Shown here: piece after piece, positions 42,966 to 51,591 of the stretch
Position numbering within the stretch: the first letter of the stretch is position 1
Layout: each line of letters opens with the position of its first letter
From: Hyphomicrobiales bacterium
Lineage (GTDB): Bacteria > Pseudomonadota > Alphaproteobacteria > Rhizobiales > Xanthobacteraceae
Direction: 5' to 3'
DNA: 64,000 nt
Assembly: GCA_013911975.1 (NCBI GenBank)
Contig: JACESF010000008.1
Location: 1-64,000 of the forward strand
Notes under the pieces: generated by a model
Databases searched by the model: none
What the model was told of the DNA's origin: nothing
What the model saw: the letters and a program-made list of their open reading frames with translations, nothing else
Made by a program: the position numbers and the translations under genes

Positions 42966-44321
42966 TCAGATGTCCAGCGTGTTGTCCCGCTCCCACTGGG
43001 TGAGGTGGCGGCAATAGGCGTTCCATTCCTCGGTCTTCAGCTTGAGATAGCCGGACACGAAGGCATCGCCCAGCGTGTCCCGCATCACCTTGGACTTCTC
43101 CAGGGCGCGCATGGCGTCCAGCAGGTTGAGGGGCAGCTTCTTGGCGCCCTTCACCTTGTGGCCGTCCGTGTACATGTTGATGTCGAGCCGCTTGCCGGGA
43201 TCGCGGCTGTTGGCGATGCCGTCGAGGCCCGCCGCCAGCATGCCCGCCTGGAGCAGGTAGGGGTTGGCCGCACCGTCCGCGAGGCGGAACTCGAACCGAC
43301 CCGCGTCCGGGATGCGGATCATGTGGGTGCGGTTGTTGCCGGTATAGGTGACGGAATTGGGCGCCCAGGTGGCACCGGAGAGGGTGCGCGGGGCGTTGAT
43401 GCGCTTGTAGGAATTCACCGTGGGATTGGTGAGCGCGCACAGCGCGTCCGCATTGTGGATGAGGCCGCCGATGAAATTGTAGCCGAGCGCCGAGACGCCC
43501 AGCTCGCCCTTGGGATCGGAGAAGGCGTTCTTGCCCTTCTTCCACAGCGACACATGGGCGTGGCAGCCGGAGCCCGTGAGGTTGATGAAGGGCTTGGGCA
43601 TGAAGGTGGCGCGCAGGCCGTGCTTCTCGGCGATGCTCTTCACCATGTATTTGAAGAAGACGTGCCGGTCTGCGGTCAGCAGCGCCTCGTCATAGTTCCA
43701 GTTCATCTCGAACTGGCCGTTGGCGTCCTCGTGGTCGTTCTGGTACGCGCCCCAGCCGAGCGCCAGCATGCTGTCGCAGATTTCCTTGATCACCTCGTAG
43801 CGGCGCATCAGGGCGGACTGGTCGTAGCAGGGCTTCTCCGCCGTGTCGGCGCCGTCCGAGATGGCCTTTCCGTCCGGCGAGATGAGGAAATACTCGCACT
43901 CGACGCCGGTCTTCATCTCGTAGCCGAGGGTGCGCAGCGCGCCGAGCTGGGCCTTGAGCACCGAGCGGGGCGCCTGCGCCACCAATTCGCCGCCCATATA
44001 GAGGTCGGAGGCGAGCCAGCCGATTTCGGGCTTCCAGGGCAGCTGGATGAGCGAGGCGGCGTCCGGCACCGCGAACAGGTCCGGGTCGGCGGGCGTCATG
44101 TCCAGCCAGGTGGCGAAGCCCGCGAAACCCGCGCCGGCGGACTGCATCTCCTTGATGGCGGAGGCGGGCACCAGCTTGGCCCGCAGGCCGCCGAACAGGT
44201 CCACATAGGAGATGAGGAAATATTTGATGCCCTTCTCCTTGGCCACCTTCTCCAAATCGATGGAGGAGGAAGAGGAAGAGCGGCCTTCGGCGTCGCGCGC
44301 GGCTTGAGGAAAGCGGATCAT
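42966..44321 (-). CDS. gmaS: Gamma-glutamylmethylamide synthetase (GlnT-type glutamine synthetase)
   Basis: A 451-residue glutamine-synthetase-fold ligase. Catalytic-domain motifs are VECEYFLISPDGK, WGAYQNDHEDANGQFEMNWNYDEALLTADRH, ATFMPKPFINLTGSGCHAHVSLW, and NSYKRINAPRTLSGATWAPNSVTYTGNNRTHMIRIP. The length and sequence type are those of GlnT/GmaS rather than GlnA. With mgsABC just upstream and mgdABCD beyond the LysR gene, the expected reaction is glutamate plus methylamine plus ATP to gamma-glutamylmethylamide. A short serine run near residues 15-20 precedes the conserved part. A GlnT-type glutamine synthetase is the alternative. Confidence 0.83.
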   Translation of the reverse strand: MIRFPQAARDAEGRSSSSSSIDLEKVAKEKGIKYFLISYVDLFGGLRAKLVPASAIKEMQSAGAGFAGFATWLDMTPADPDLFAVPDAASLIQLPWKPEIGWLASDLYMGGELVAQAPRSVLKAQLGALRTLGYEMKTGVECEYFLISPDGKAISDGADTAEKPCYDQSALMRRYEVIKEICDSMLALGWGAYQNDHEDANGQFEMNWNYDEALLTADRHVFFKYMVKSIAEKHGLRATFMPKPFINLTGSGCHAHVSLWKKGKNAFSDPKGELGVSALGYNFIGGLIHNADALCALTNPTVNSYKRINAPRTLSGATWAPNSVTYTGNNRTHMIRIPDAGRFEFRLADGAANPYLLQAGMLAAGLDGIANSRDPGKRLDINMYTDGHKVKGAKKLPLNLLDAMRALEKSKVMRDTLGDAFVSGYLKLKTEEWNAYCRHLTQWERDNTLDI

Positions 44322-44406
44322 CGTCGGGTTCCCTGGAAGGTCTGGAAGGCGTTATTCGTTGATTGTCATGCAACCGCCGCGCCATCGAGGGCGCGGCGGG
44401 AAGAGG

Positions 44407-45741
44407 TCAGTAGCCGCCGCGGCCGGGAATCCAGTCGGTGCCGGCGAGCGGAACGCCCGCCATGGCCGCGGCTTCCACGGTGAGGGCCACGAGGTCCTCC
44501 GGCTCCAGATTGTGCAGGTGGCTCTTGCCGCAGGCGCGGGCGATGGTCTGCGCCTCCAGCGTCAGCACGCCGAGATAATTGGCGAGGCGGCGGCCCGCCT
44601 TCACGGGGTCGAGCCGGGCCCACAATTCCGGGTCCTGGGTGGTGATGCCGGAGGGGTCGCGGCCCTCGTGCCAGTCGTCATAGGCACCCGCCGTGGACCC
44701 CAGCGCCTGGTAGTCCGCCTCATAGGCCGGGTCGTTGTCGCCCAACGCCACCAAAGCGGCGGTGCCGATGGCCACCGCGTCGGCGCCCAGCGCCAGGGCC
44801 TTCGCCACGTCCGCGCCGGAGCGGATGCCGCCGGAGACGATCAACTGCACCTTGCGGTGCATGCCCAGGTCCCGCAGCGCCTGCACGGCGGGGCGGATGG
44901 CGGAGAGGATCGGGATGCCCACATGTTCGATGAAGACGTCCTGCGTGGCGGCGGTGCCGCCCTGCATGCCGTCCAGCACCACCACGTCAGCGCCGGACTT
45001 CACGGCGAGGGAGATGTCGTAATAGGGCCGCGAGGCGCCCACCTTCACATAGATGGGCTTCTCCCAGTCGGTGATCTCGCGCAATTCCTCGATCTTGATC
45101 TCCAGATCGTCCGGCCCGGTCCAGTCGGGATGGCGGCAGGCGGAGCGCTGGTCGATGCCCTTGGGCAGGGTGCGCATGGCGGCCACGCGGTCGGAGATCT
45201 TCTGGCCCAGCAGCATGCCGCCGCCGCCCGGCTTGGCGCCCTGGCCGATCACCACCTCGATGGCGTCCGCCTTGCGCAAATCGTCCGGGTTCATGCCGTA
45301 GCGCGAGGGGAGATACTGGTAGACGAGGGTGGAGGAATGGCCGCGCTCCTCCGGCGTCATGCCGCCGTCGCCGGTGGTGGTGGAGGTGCCCATGGCGGAG
45401 GCGCCGCGCCCGAGCGCTTCCTTGGCGGGCGCGGAGAGGGCGCCGAAGCTCATGCCCGCGATGGTCACGGGGGTCTTCAGGTGGATGGGCTTCTTGGCGA
45501 AGCGGGTGCCCAGCACCACCTCCGTCCCGCACTTCTCGCGATAGCCCTCCAGCGGATAGCGGGAGACCGAGGCGCCGAGGAACAGCAGGTCGTCGAAATG
45601 GGGCAGCTTGCGCTTCGTGCCGCCGCCCCGGATGTCGTAGATGCCGGTCGCGGCCGCGCGGCGGATCTCCGACAGGGTGTGGGGATCGAAGGTGGAGGAG
45701 AAGCGCGGCAGGGTGCGCGGGATATTGGGATGGGAGGTCAT
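44407..45741 (-). CDS. mgsC: N-methylglutamate synthase subunit C (FMN-binding glutamate synthase domain)
   Basis: A 444-residue protein equivalent to the FMN-binding domain of the glutamate synthase large subunit (GlxD-like). Motifs: MSFGALSAPAKEALGRGASAMGTSTTTGDGGMTPEER, GQGAKPGGGGMLLGQKIS, VVLDGMQGGTAATQDVFIEHVGIP and SGGIRSGADVAKALALGADAVAIGTAAL. Together with MgsA and MgsB it should transfer the methylamine group of gamma-glutamylmethylamide to an acceptor, giving N-methylglutamate. A 200-bp gap holding a palindromic repeat separates it from mgsB; gmaS starts 85 bp downstream. Confidence 0.87.
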   Translation of the reverse strand: MTSHPNIPRTLPRFSSTFDPHTLSEIRRAAATGIYDIRGGGTKRKLPHFDDLLFLGASVSRYPLEGYREKCGTEVVLGTRFAKKPIHLKTPVTIAGMSFGALSAPAKEALGRGASAMGTSTTTGDGGMTPEERGHSSTLVYQYLPSRYGMNPDDLRKADAIEVVIGQGAKPGGGGMLLGQKISDRVAAMRTLPKGIDQRSACRHPDWTGPDDLEIKIEELREITDWEKPIYVKVGASRPYYDISLAVKSGADVVVLDGMQGGTAATQDVFIEHVGIPILSAIRPAVQALRDLGMHRKVQLIVSGGIRSGADVAKALALGADAVAIGTAALVALGDNDPAYEADYQALGSTAGAYDDWHEGRDPSGITTQDPELWARLDPVKAGRRLANYLGVLTLEAQTIARACGKSHLHNLEPEDLVALTVEAAAMAGVPLAGTDWIPGRGGY

Positions 45742-45774
45742 GGGATCCTCACGCGGGAAGAGGGACGGCGACGA

Positions 45775-45913
45775 CCCCTCTCCCCTTGCGGGAGAGGGTG
45801 CCGAGCGGAGCGAGGCGGGTGAGGGGGGCGGTGCCGCTTGGAGGGATCTGTGAGGTCAGCGCGAACGCAAGCGCCCCCTCACCCCATCCCTCTCCCGCGA
45901 GGGGAGAGGGGGC
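45775..45913. repeat. Intergenic palindromic repeat between mgsB and mgsC
   Basis: Arms CCCCTCTCCCCTTGCGGGAGAGGG and CCCTCTCCCGCGAGGGGAGAGGGGG face each other around a spacer containing CCGAGCGGAGCGAGGCGGGTGAGGGG. This is a single copy of the family found in tandem at 7485-7920. It accounts for most of the unusually long mgsB-mgsC spacing and could act as a transcript stability or partial termination element. Confidence 0.8.
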
Positions 45914-45941
45914 CCGTGGCACCAGGCCCTGTGGGCCCGTC

Positions 45942-46649
45942 TCAATACGCATCGGCATTGTCGATGTGGAAATTGTAGAGCTTGCGGGCCGAGCCGTAGC
46001 GCTTGAACTCGCCGATATCGACGGAGCCGGACAGGCCCGCCGCTTCCAGCTTCTCGGCGATCAGCGCCTTGTGCTTGTCGCGCATCGTCTTCTCGATGCA
46101 GTCGGCGCCGAGGCTCTTCACGGTGCCGCGCACGAACAGCTTGGCTTCATAGAGGCTGTCGCCCAGGGCCTCGCCCGCGTCGCCGAACACGATGAGCGCG
46201 CCGGACTGGCCCATGAAGGCGCTCATGTGCCCCACCGAGCCCTGGACGATGATGTCCACGCCCTTCATGGAGATGCCGCAGCGGGCCGAGGCGTTGCCGT
46301 CGATGCGCAGCAGGCCGCCATGGGCGGTGGCGCCCGCCGCCTGGCTGGCATCGCCCATGACATGGACGAAGCCGCTCATCATGTTCTCGGCGACGCCCAC
46401 CCCGGCATTGCCGTGGATGATGACGCGCGCCTGCTGGTTCATGCCCGCGCAATAATAGCCCACATGGCCGTCCACCTCGACGGTGAGGGGGGCGTTGACG
46501 CCCGCCGCCACGGCGTGGCGGCCATTGGGGTTGCGCACGCGCCAGAGCCGCGCATTGCTCTCGCCGCTCGCCTTGTGGAGCGCGGAATTCAATTCGCGCA
46601 GCGGCGTCTCGGCGAGGTCGAAGGTGAGGTCGGGGCTGACGGCGTTCAT
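45942..46649 (-). CDS. mgsB: N-methylglutamate synthase subunit B (GXGXG/GlxC-like)
   Basis: A 235-residue protein of the glutamate synthase alpha-subunit C-terminal (GXGXG beta-helix) type. Repeating short strands are evident (VDGHVGYYCAGMNQQARVIIHGNAGVGVAENMMSG, VMGDASQAAGATAHGGLLRIDGNASARCGISMKGVDIIV). ATG 46649 overlaps the mgsA stop by 4 nt. It is a structural subunit linking the amidotransferase and FMN parts of the synthase. Confidence 0.87.
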   Translation of the reverse strand: MNAVSPDLTFDLAETPLRELNSALHKASGESNARLWRVRNPNGRHAVAAGVNAPLTVEVDGHVGYYCAGMNQQARVIIHGNAGVGVAENMMSGFVHVMGDASQAAGATAHGGLLRIDGNASARCGISMKGVDIIVQGSVGHMSAFMGQSGALIVFGDAGEALGDSLYEAKLFVRGTVKSLGADCIEKTMRDKHKALIAEKLEAAGLSGSVDIGEFKRYGSARKLYNFHIDNADAY

Positions 46650-47542
46650 GCGGCGCGGTCCCAGAAATAGACGGTGGCGGGCTCGGGCTCGAAGACCTTG
46701 GCGTCGGCGATGCCGGGCAGGTCCACCAGCGCGCGGTATTCGGAGCCGAAGGCGACGTAGCGGTCGGTCTCGGCCATGACGGCGGGCTTGCAGGCGATGG
46801 GGTCGCGGAGCACGCCGAAGCCGCTCTCGGTGCCCACCACGAAGGTGAAGAAGCCGTCCAGGTCCTTCAGGCCCGCTTCCAGCGCCTCGCCCAGCGACGC
46901 ACCCTGGCGCATGCGCCAGGTGAGATAGCCGGCGGCCACCTCGCTGTCGTTGTCGGTGGCGAAGGCGATGCCCTCGCGGCGCAGCGAACGGCGCAGGTCG
47001 TTGTGGTTGGAGAGCGAGCCGTTGTGCACCAGGCACTGGTCGGCGCCGGTGGAGAAGGGATGGGCGCCCGCCGTGGTCACGGCGCTTTCCGTGGCCATGC
47101 GGGTGTGGCCGATGCCGTGGGTGCCGCGCATGCCCGACAGGCCGAAGCGCCCGGCCACGTCGCGCGGCAGGCCGATCTCCTTGAAGATCTCCATGCGCGC
47201 CCCGGCGCCCACCACCGCCACATCGGGATGGGCGGCGAGGGCGGCGCGCACCTCGGCCTCGTGGGCGGCGGGCACCTCGATGACCGCATGGGTGGAGCGC
47301 ACGCTCACCTTGGGCGCGCCGCCGGAAGTGAGGGACAGGGAATTGGCGAGGCCCTGGAAATCATAGCCCTCGGCCGCGCGCAGGGAGAGCTTCACATGCC
47401 CCGGCGCGCCCTCGCCATAGACCGCGAAGCCGGCGCTGTCCGGCCCCCGGTCCGTCATCACGCAGAGCATGGACGCGAGCATGGCGCCCAGTTCAGGCTC
47501 CAGCTTCGGGTCCTTCAGGAAGATACCGACAATTCCGCACAT
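46646..47542 (-). CDS. mgsA: N-methylglutamate synthase subunit A (class II amidotransferase-like)
   Basis: A 298-residue class II glutamine amidotransferase domain (GlxB-like). It begins MCGIVGIFLKD, giving the catalytic Cys after Met removal, and contains GIGHTRMATESAVTTAGAHPFSTGADQCLVHNGSLSNHNDLRR, the standard substrate loop. It would release methylamine (rather than ammonia) from gamma-glutamylmethylamide for transfer within MgsABC. It is first in the mgsABC-gmaS set; the XRE-cupin regulator gene ends 126 bp upstream on the same strand. Confidence 0.87.
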   Translation of the reverse strand: MCGIVGIFLKDPKLEPELGAMLASMLCVMTDRGPDSAGFAVYGEGAPGHVKLSLRAAEGYDFQGLANSLSLTSGGAPKVSVRSTHAVIEVPAAHEAEVRAALAAHPDVAVVGAGARMEIFKEIGLPRDVAGRFGLSGMRGTHGIGHTRMATESAVTTAGAHPFSTGADQCLVHNGSLSNHNDLRRSLRREGIAFATDNDSEVAAGYLTWRMRQGASLGEALEAGLKDLDGFFTFVVGTESGFGVLRDPIACKPAVMAETDRYVAFGSEYRALVDLPGIADAKVFEPEPATVYFWDRAA

Positions 47543-47651
47543 ACCGCGCTCCCGCGCCCCAGACGGCGTCCCGGTCGGGGACTTCAGAGGGGGCTTTCGG
47601 GAAAAGTGGTACGGCGGGCCGCGAGGGCCGTCAATGCATCAGGAATAATTT

Positions 47652-47666
47652 TTTCTTGGAAAGAAA
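47652..47666. promoter_or_regulatory. Palindrome TTTCTT-GGA-AAGAAA upstream of mgsA
   Basis: Perfect 6-bp arms around 3 nt, in an AT-rich patch that starts 2 bp beyond the XRE-cupin stop codon and lies about 110 bp upstream of mgsA. On the minus strand it is followed by A residues, not T, so it is unlikely to be a terminator. It is a candidate operator for the XRE-cupin or LysR regulator. Inference. Confidence 0.45.
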
Positions 47667-47667
47667 C

Positions 47668-48360
47668 TCAGCGTCGCTCGTCTCGGGCATAGACGATGAC
47701 GGACAGGTAGCTCATGGGCCGCACCAGCAGCGCCTCCGGGCCGTGGGCGGCGCCGGAATCGAACATGAGGGAATCGCCGGGCCGCAGGTGGTAGGCGCGG
47801 TCGGCGTGCCGGTACATGACCTCGCCGGACAGCATGAAGAGGAACTCCACCCCCGCGTGCCGGAACTCGGTGTAGGGCACCGCTTCCTCGGACAGGGTGA
47901 TGAGATAGGGCTCGATGACGATGTCGCCGCCGAGCCCGTGGCCCAGCAACTCATACTGGTGGCCGACCTTGGTGCCGCGCCGCTCGATCACCACGCCCTG
48001 GCCCGCCCGCACGAAGGAACAGTCGCGCCGCTCCTCGAAGGCGGAGAACAGGGTGGTGATGGGCACGTTCAGCGCCTTGGCGATGGACTGGAGCGTGGCG
48101 AGGGACGGCGAGATCTGGCCGTTCTCGATCTTGGAGAGCATGCCCACCGAGATGCCCGCCGCGCCCGCGAGATCGGAGACCGTGAGGTCGAGCTGGCGCC
48201 GCAGAACGCGCACCTGCGCGCCCAGGGCACCTTCCAGCGTGCCTTCCCGCGCCGCGGGTGCCCCGGAGCCGGTGTGATAGGTCGCGGGCTCCGCCTCGGC
48301 CGCCGCCGCCTTCGATCCGCCCGCCCGCGATCCGTCCGCCTTCGCCTTGCGCTCCGCCAC
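47668..48360 (-). CDS. XRE-cupin transcriptional regulator
   Basis: A 230-residue regulator. After an Ala-rich N-terminal stretch, an XRE helix-turn-helix domain (about 42-98) reads QVRVLRRQLDLTVSDLAGAAGISVGMLSKIENGQISPSLATLQSIAKALNVPI. A C-terminal cupin (about 155-225) reads YTEFRHAGVEFLFMLSGEVMYRHADRAYHLRPGDSLMFDSGAAHGP. Such proteins sense small nitrogenous or acid ligands through the cupin. GTG 48360 is chosen; an in-phase ATG at 48435 would overlap the sigma-factor gene. Its position directly upstream of mgsA makes it a likely controller of mgsABC-gmaS. Confidence 0.85.
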   Translation of the reverse strand: MAERKAKADGSRAGGSKAAAAEAEPATYHTGSGAPAAREGTLEGALGAQVRVLRRQLDLTVSDLAGAAGISVGMLSKIENGQISPSLATLQSIAKALNVPITTLFSAFEERRDCSFVRAGQGVVIERRGTKVGHQYELLGHGLGGDIVIEPYLITLSEEAVPYTEFRHAGVEFLFMLSGEVMYRHADRAYHLRPGDSLMFDSGAAHGPEALLVRPMSYLSVIVYARDERR

Positions 48361-48431
48361 GCGATCCCATCCTTGTTTCCGCACAGGAAAACTATCCGCG
48401 ATGGCGCGGGGTGGGAAGGGCTTCGCCCGCG

Positions 48432-49703
48432 TCATCCCATGCGGCGGTCCGCCTCTTGCGCGCATTCCCGCTCCAGCCGGTCCAGATGGGTGCGGATATG
48501 GGCCGCCTCGGCGGGGGTGTTGGCGAGTGCGATGGCTTGCCCGAAGGCGGTGCGCGCCTCCGCGCTGCGGCCGAGCTGAAGCAGGAGCGCGCCGCGCAGG
48601 CCGTGGAAATGGAAATAGCCGGACAGCCGGTCGCCCAGAGGCTCCACCATGTCGAGCGCGGCCTGCGGCCCGCGCACCTTCGAGACCGCCACCGCCCGGT
48701 TGAGCCGCACCACGGGGGAGGGCTCGAACCGTTCCAGCGCCCCGTAGAGCAGCTCGATCTGCGCCCAGTCGGTCTCCTGCGGGCGCGCCGCGCGGGCATG
48801 CAGGGCCGCGATGGCCGCCTGGAGCTGGTAGGGCCCGGGGCTGCGGTGGCGCATGGCCTTGTCGATGAGCGCCAGCCCCTCGGTCGTCGCCTTGCGGTCC
48901 CACAAAGCGCGGTCCTGCTCCTCCAGCACGATCACCTCGCCGGAGGGCGCGAAGCGCGCGGGCAGGCGGGCATGCTGGATCAGCATCAGCGCGGCGAGGC
49001 CGAGGATCTCAGGCTCGGAGGGGAACAGGCGCAGCAGCAGGCGGGCGAGGCGGATCGCCTCCTCGCACAGCGGCGCGCGCGCCGCCTGCTCCTGCGCCAC
49101 CACCGAATAGCCCTCGTTGAAGATGAGGTAGATGACCGCCGCCACCGCCGCGAGGCGCTCGGCCCGCTCCACGGCGCCCGGCGCCTCGAACGGCACGTCC
49201 GCCGCCGCGATGCGCGCCTTGGCGCGGGTGATGCGCTGCTCCATGGCCGCCTCGGACACCAGGAAGGCGCGGGCGATCTGGCGCACCGACAGGCCGCATA
49301 CGATGCGCAGCGCCAAGGCCACCTGGTGGGTGGCCTGGAGGTCCGGGTGGCAGCACACGAACAGCAGCCGCAGGATGTCGTCGCGGAAATGGGCTTCGTC
49401 CAGCCGGTCCGCCAGCGGCGCCTCCGCGTCGTCCAGGTCGGAGAGCGCGGTGTCCTCCGGCAGCGCCACATGGCGCGACCGCTTGCGCACCGCGTCGAGG
49501 GCGGCATTGCGGCCCACCAGGATCAGCCACGCCGCCGGATCGCGCGGCGGGCCGTTGAGCGGCCAGGAGGACAGGGCCCGCAGGCAGGCTTCCTGGAATG
49601 CCTCCTCCGCCGTGTCCAGGTCGCGGAAATAGCGCAGTAGCGCCGCCACCGCCTTGGGCCGCGCGCCGGTCAGCGAGGCGGCGATCCAGGCGGTGTCGCT
49701 CAT
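48432..49703 (-). CDS. ECF42-type extracytoplasmic-function sigma factor
   Basis: A 423-residue sigma factor, much longer than ordinary ECF factors. Region 2 includes YFRDLDTAEEAFQEACLRALSSWP, and region 4 includes LRIVCGLSVRQIARAFLVSEAAMEQRITRAK. A C-terminal extension of about 220 residues (IYLIFNEGYSV, then helical TPR-like repeats around HGLRGALLLQLGRSAEARTAFGQAI) is the mark of the ECF42/DUF6596 group. That group is paired with DGPF/YCII proteins rather than classical anti-sigma factors, and such a gene precedes it with a 4-nt overlap. Target promoters are unknown. Confidence 0.85.
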   Translation of the reverse strand: MSDTAWIAASLTGARPKAVAALLRYFRDLDTAEEAFQEACLRALSSWPLNGPPRDPAAWLILVGRNAALDAVRKRSRHVALPEDTALSDLDDAEAPLADRLDEAHFRDDILRLLFVCCHPDLQATHQVALALRIVCGLSVRQIARAFLVSEAAMEQRITRAKARIAAADVPFEAPGAVERAERLAAVAAVIYLIFNEGYSVVAQEQAARAPLCEEAIRLARLLLRLFPSEPEILGLAALMLIQHARLPARFAPSGEVIVLEEQDRALWDRKATTEGLALIDKAMRHRSPGPYQLQAAIAALHARAARPQETDWAQIELLYGALERFEPSPVVRLNRAVAVSKVRGPQAALDMVEPLGDRLSGYFHFHGLRGALLLQLGRSAEARTAFGQAIALANTPAEAAHIRTHLDRLERECAQEADRRMG

Positions 49704-50086
49704 GCCGCGCCCTCGACGGCGCCGGGCGTGCCGGGGAAGAATAGGCCCACGGGGCGGATCTCGTACGACCCGCCGGGATTGGCCCGCCCCAGCTCGCGGG
49801 CGATCTCCAGCGCCTCCTCCAGGTTCGCGCAGTCGATGATGTAGAAGCCGAGCAACTGCTCCTTGGTCTCCGCGAACGGCCCGTCCAGCACCAGAGCGGG
49901 CTCGGTGTGCTTGCGCAGGGTGGTGGCGGCGGAGGTGGGCAGCAGGCGCGCTACGGGGCCGAGCTTGCCCTCGCGGGCGAGCTTCTCGTGCACCACCATC
50001 AGCCGGGCCATGACGGCGTCGTCCTCTTCCTTGCTCCAGGCGCAGACGACATCTTCCGAGTGGTAGCACAGGATCGCATAATGCAT
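49700..50086 (-). CDS. YCII-related (DGPF) protein, partner of the ECF42 sigma factor
   Basis: A 128-residue DGPF/YCII protein with the hallmark VLDGPFAETKEQLLGFYIIDCANLEEAL. ATG 50086 (MHYAILCYHSEDVV) is the usual family start; an upstream extension to 50179 is not family-like. YCII-type domains have a ferredoxin-like fold, and some are enzymes, but the role of DGPF proteins next to ECF42 factors is not settled. Overlap with the sigma-factor start (ATGA) indicates co-translation. Confidence 0.87.
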   Translation of the reverse strand: MHYAILCYHSEDVVCAWSKEEDDAVMARLMVVHEKLAREGKLGPVARLLPTSAATTLRKHTEPALVLDGPFAETKEQLLGFYIIDCANLEEALEIARELGRANPGGSYEIRPVGLFFPGTPGAVEGAA

Positions 50087-50260
50087 GGCGGGGCTCCGTT
50101 TCCTCCAAGGACGCGGACGCGAGGTTAGCCCCGACACGTGCATGAAAAAATGCCCCGGCCCCCGTTGCATGTCGGTCATGGGCGGTGCCTAGAGCATGGT
50201 TCGGCCCGGTCGCACTTTTTTGGAGTGCTGTGGTACCGTGCGCCGTCGGCGGGGGGAGTG

Positions 50261-51550
50261 ATGCGGCGTCCGTTCTACAAGATCCTCTACGTGCAGGTGC
50301 TGATGGCGGTGGTGGCGGGCATTCTGCTCGGCCACTTCGTGCCCCATGTGGGCGAGGCCATGAAGCCGCTCGGGGACGGCTTCATCAAGCTGGTGAAGAT
50401 GATCATCGCGCCGGTGGTGTTCTGCACCGTGGTGGTGGGCATCGCCAATATGGGCGACGTGAAGAAGGTGGGCCGGGTGGGCGGCAAGGCGCTCATCTAT
50501 TTCGAGGTGGTCTCCTCCATCGCCCTGGTGATCGGCCTGCTCGTGGGCAAGATCGTGCAGCCCGGCGCAGGCTTCAACGTGGACGCCACCAAGCTGGACG
50601 CCAAGTCCGTCTCCGCCTTCACCAGTGGGGCGTCCCATTCCTCCTTCACCGACTTCGTGCTGCACATCATCCCGGACACGATCGTGGGCGCGCTGGCGCA
50701 GGGAGAGATCCTCCAGGTGCTGTTCGTGGCGATCCTCACCGGCTTCGCGCTGAGCGCCATGGGCCCGGCGGGCGAGCCGGTATTGCGGGCGGTGAAGGCG
50801 GCCGAGCAGGTGATCTTCACCATCGTCGGCATCGTCATGCGCGCCGCGCCCGTGGGCGCGTTCGGCGCCATGGCCTTCACCATCGGCGCCTACGGCCTCG
50901 CCTCCATCGGCAACCTCCTGGAGCTGATCGCCACCTTCTACCTCACGGCCCTGCTGTTCGTGCTGCTGGTGCTGGGGCTGATCGGGCGCGTGGTCGGCTT
51001 CAGCATCCTGAAGCTGCTGCGCTACATCAAGGAGGAGCTGCTGATCGTGCTCGGCACCTCCTCCTCGGAAAGCGCGCTGCCGGCGCTCATGCGCAAGCTG
51101 GAGCATGCCGGGGCGCCCAAGGGCGTGGTCTCCCTCGTGGTGCCGACCGGCTATTCCTTCAATCTCGACGGCACCAACATCTACATGACCCTGGCGACGC
51201 TGTTCATCGCCCAGGCCACCAACACGCCGCTGACGCTGGAGCATGAACTCATGATCCTGGCGGTGGCCATGCTCACCTCCAAGGGGGCGGCGGCGGTGGC
51301 AGGCGGTGGATTCATCACGCTTGCCGCCACGCTCCAGGTGGTGCCGGAGATCCCCGTGGTGGGCATCGCGCTGATCCTCGGCGTGGACCGCTTCATGTCG
51401 GAATGCCGCTCGCTCACCAATTTCGTGGGCAATGCGGTGGCGACGCTGGTGGTGGCGCGCTGGGAAGGCGAACTGGACGTGGAGCGCCTGAACGCGGTGC
51501 TGAACGGTACCGGGGATCTTCCGGCCGTCCCGGAGGCGCACAGGTCCTAA
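50261..51550 (+). CDS. dctA: C4-dicarboxylate:cation symporter (DctA family)
   Basis: A 429-residue sodium/proton:dicarboxylate symporter. Family motifs: [29 protein letters not shown] near the N-terminus, the serine-rich re-entrant loop [19 protein letters not shown], and [22 protein letters not shown]. It imports succinate, fumarate or malate across the inner membrane. ATG 50261 has a GGGGGGAG Shine-Dalgarno; 41 codons upstream are open but not family-like. No dctBD regulators are nearby. Confidence 0.92.
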   Translation: MRRPFYKILYVQVLMAVVAGILLGHFVPHVGEAMKPLGDGFIKLVKMIIAPVVFCTVVVGIANMGDVKKVGRVGGKALIYFEVVSSIALVIGLLVGKIVQPGAGFNVDATKLDAKSVSAFTSGASHSSFTDFVLHIIPDTIVGALAQGEILQVLFVAILTGFALSAMGPAGEPVLRAVKAAEQVIFTIVGIVMRAAPVGAFGAMAFTIGAYGLASIGNLLELIATFYLTALLFVLLVLGLIGRVVGFSILKLLRYIKEELLIVLGTSSSESALPALMRKLEHAGAPKGVVSLVVPTGYSFNLDGTNIYMTLATLFIAQATNTPLTLEHELMILAVAMLTSKGAAAVAGGGFITLAATLQVVPEIPVVGIALILGVDRFMSECRSLTNFVGNAVATLVVARWEGELDVERLNAVLNGTGDLPAVPEAHRS

Positions 51551-51575
51551 GCAGGCCGCTCCGGCTTTGCGCGGC

Positions 51576-51590
51576 GGGGGCGGCGCCCCC
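51576..51590. terminator. Hairpin between convergent dctA and moaE
   Basis: Stem GGGGGC/GCCCCC with a 3-nt loop ends one nt before the minus-strand moaE stop codon. It sits in the 41-bp gap between two converging genes. Small but very stable; no T-run. Confidence 0.4.
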
Positions 51591-51591
51591 G

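Noticed and set aside
42966..44321. Housekeeping glutamine synthetase GlnA
   Set aside because: Sequence type and length are GlnT/GmaS-like, and the operon context is methylamine metabolism, with no glnB neighbour.
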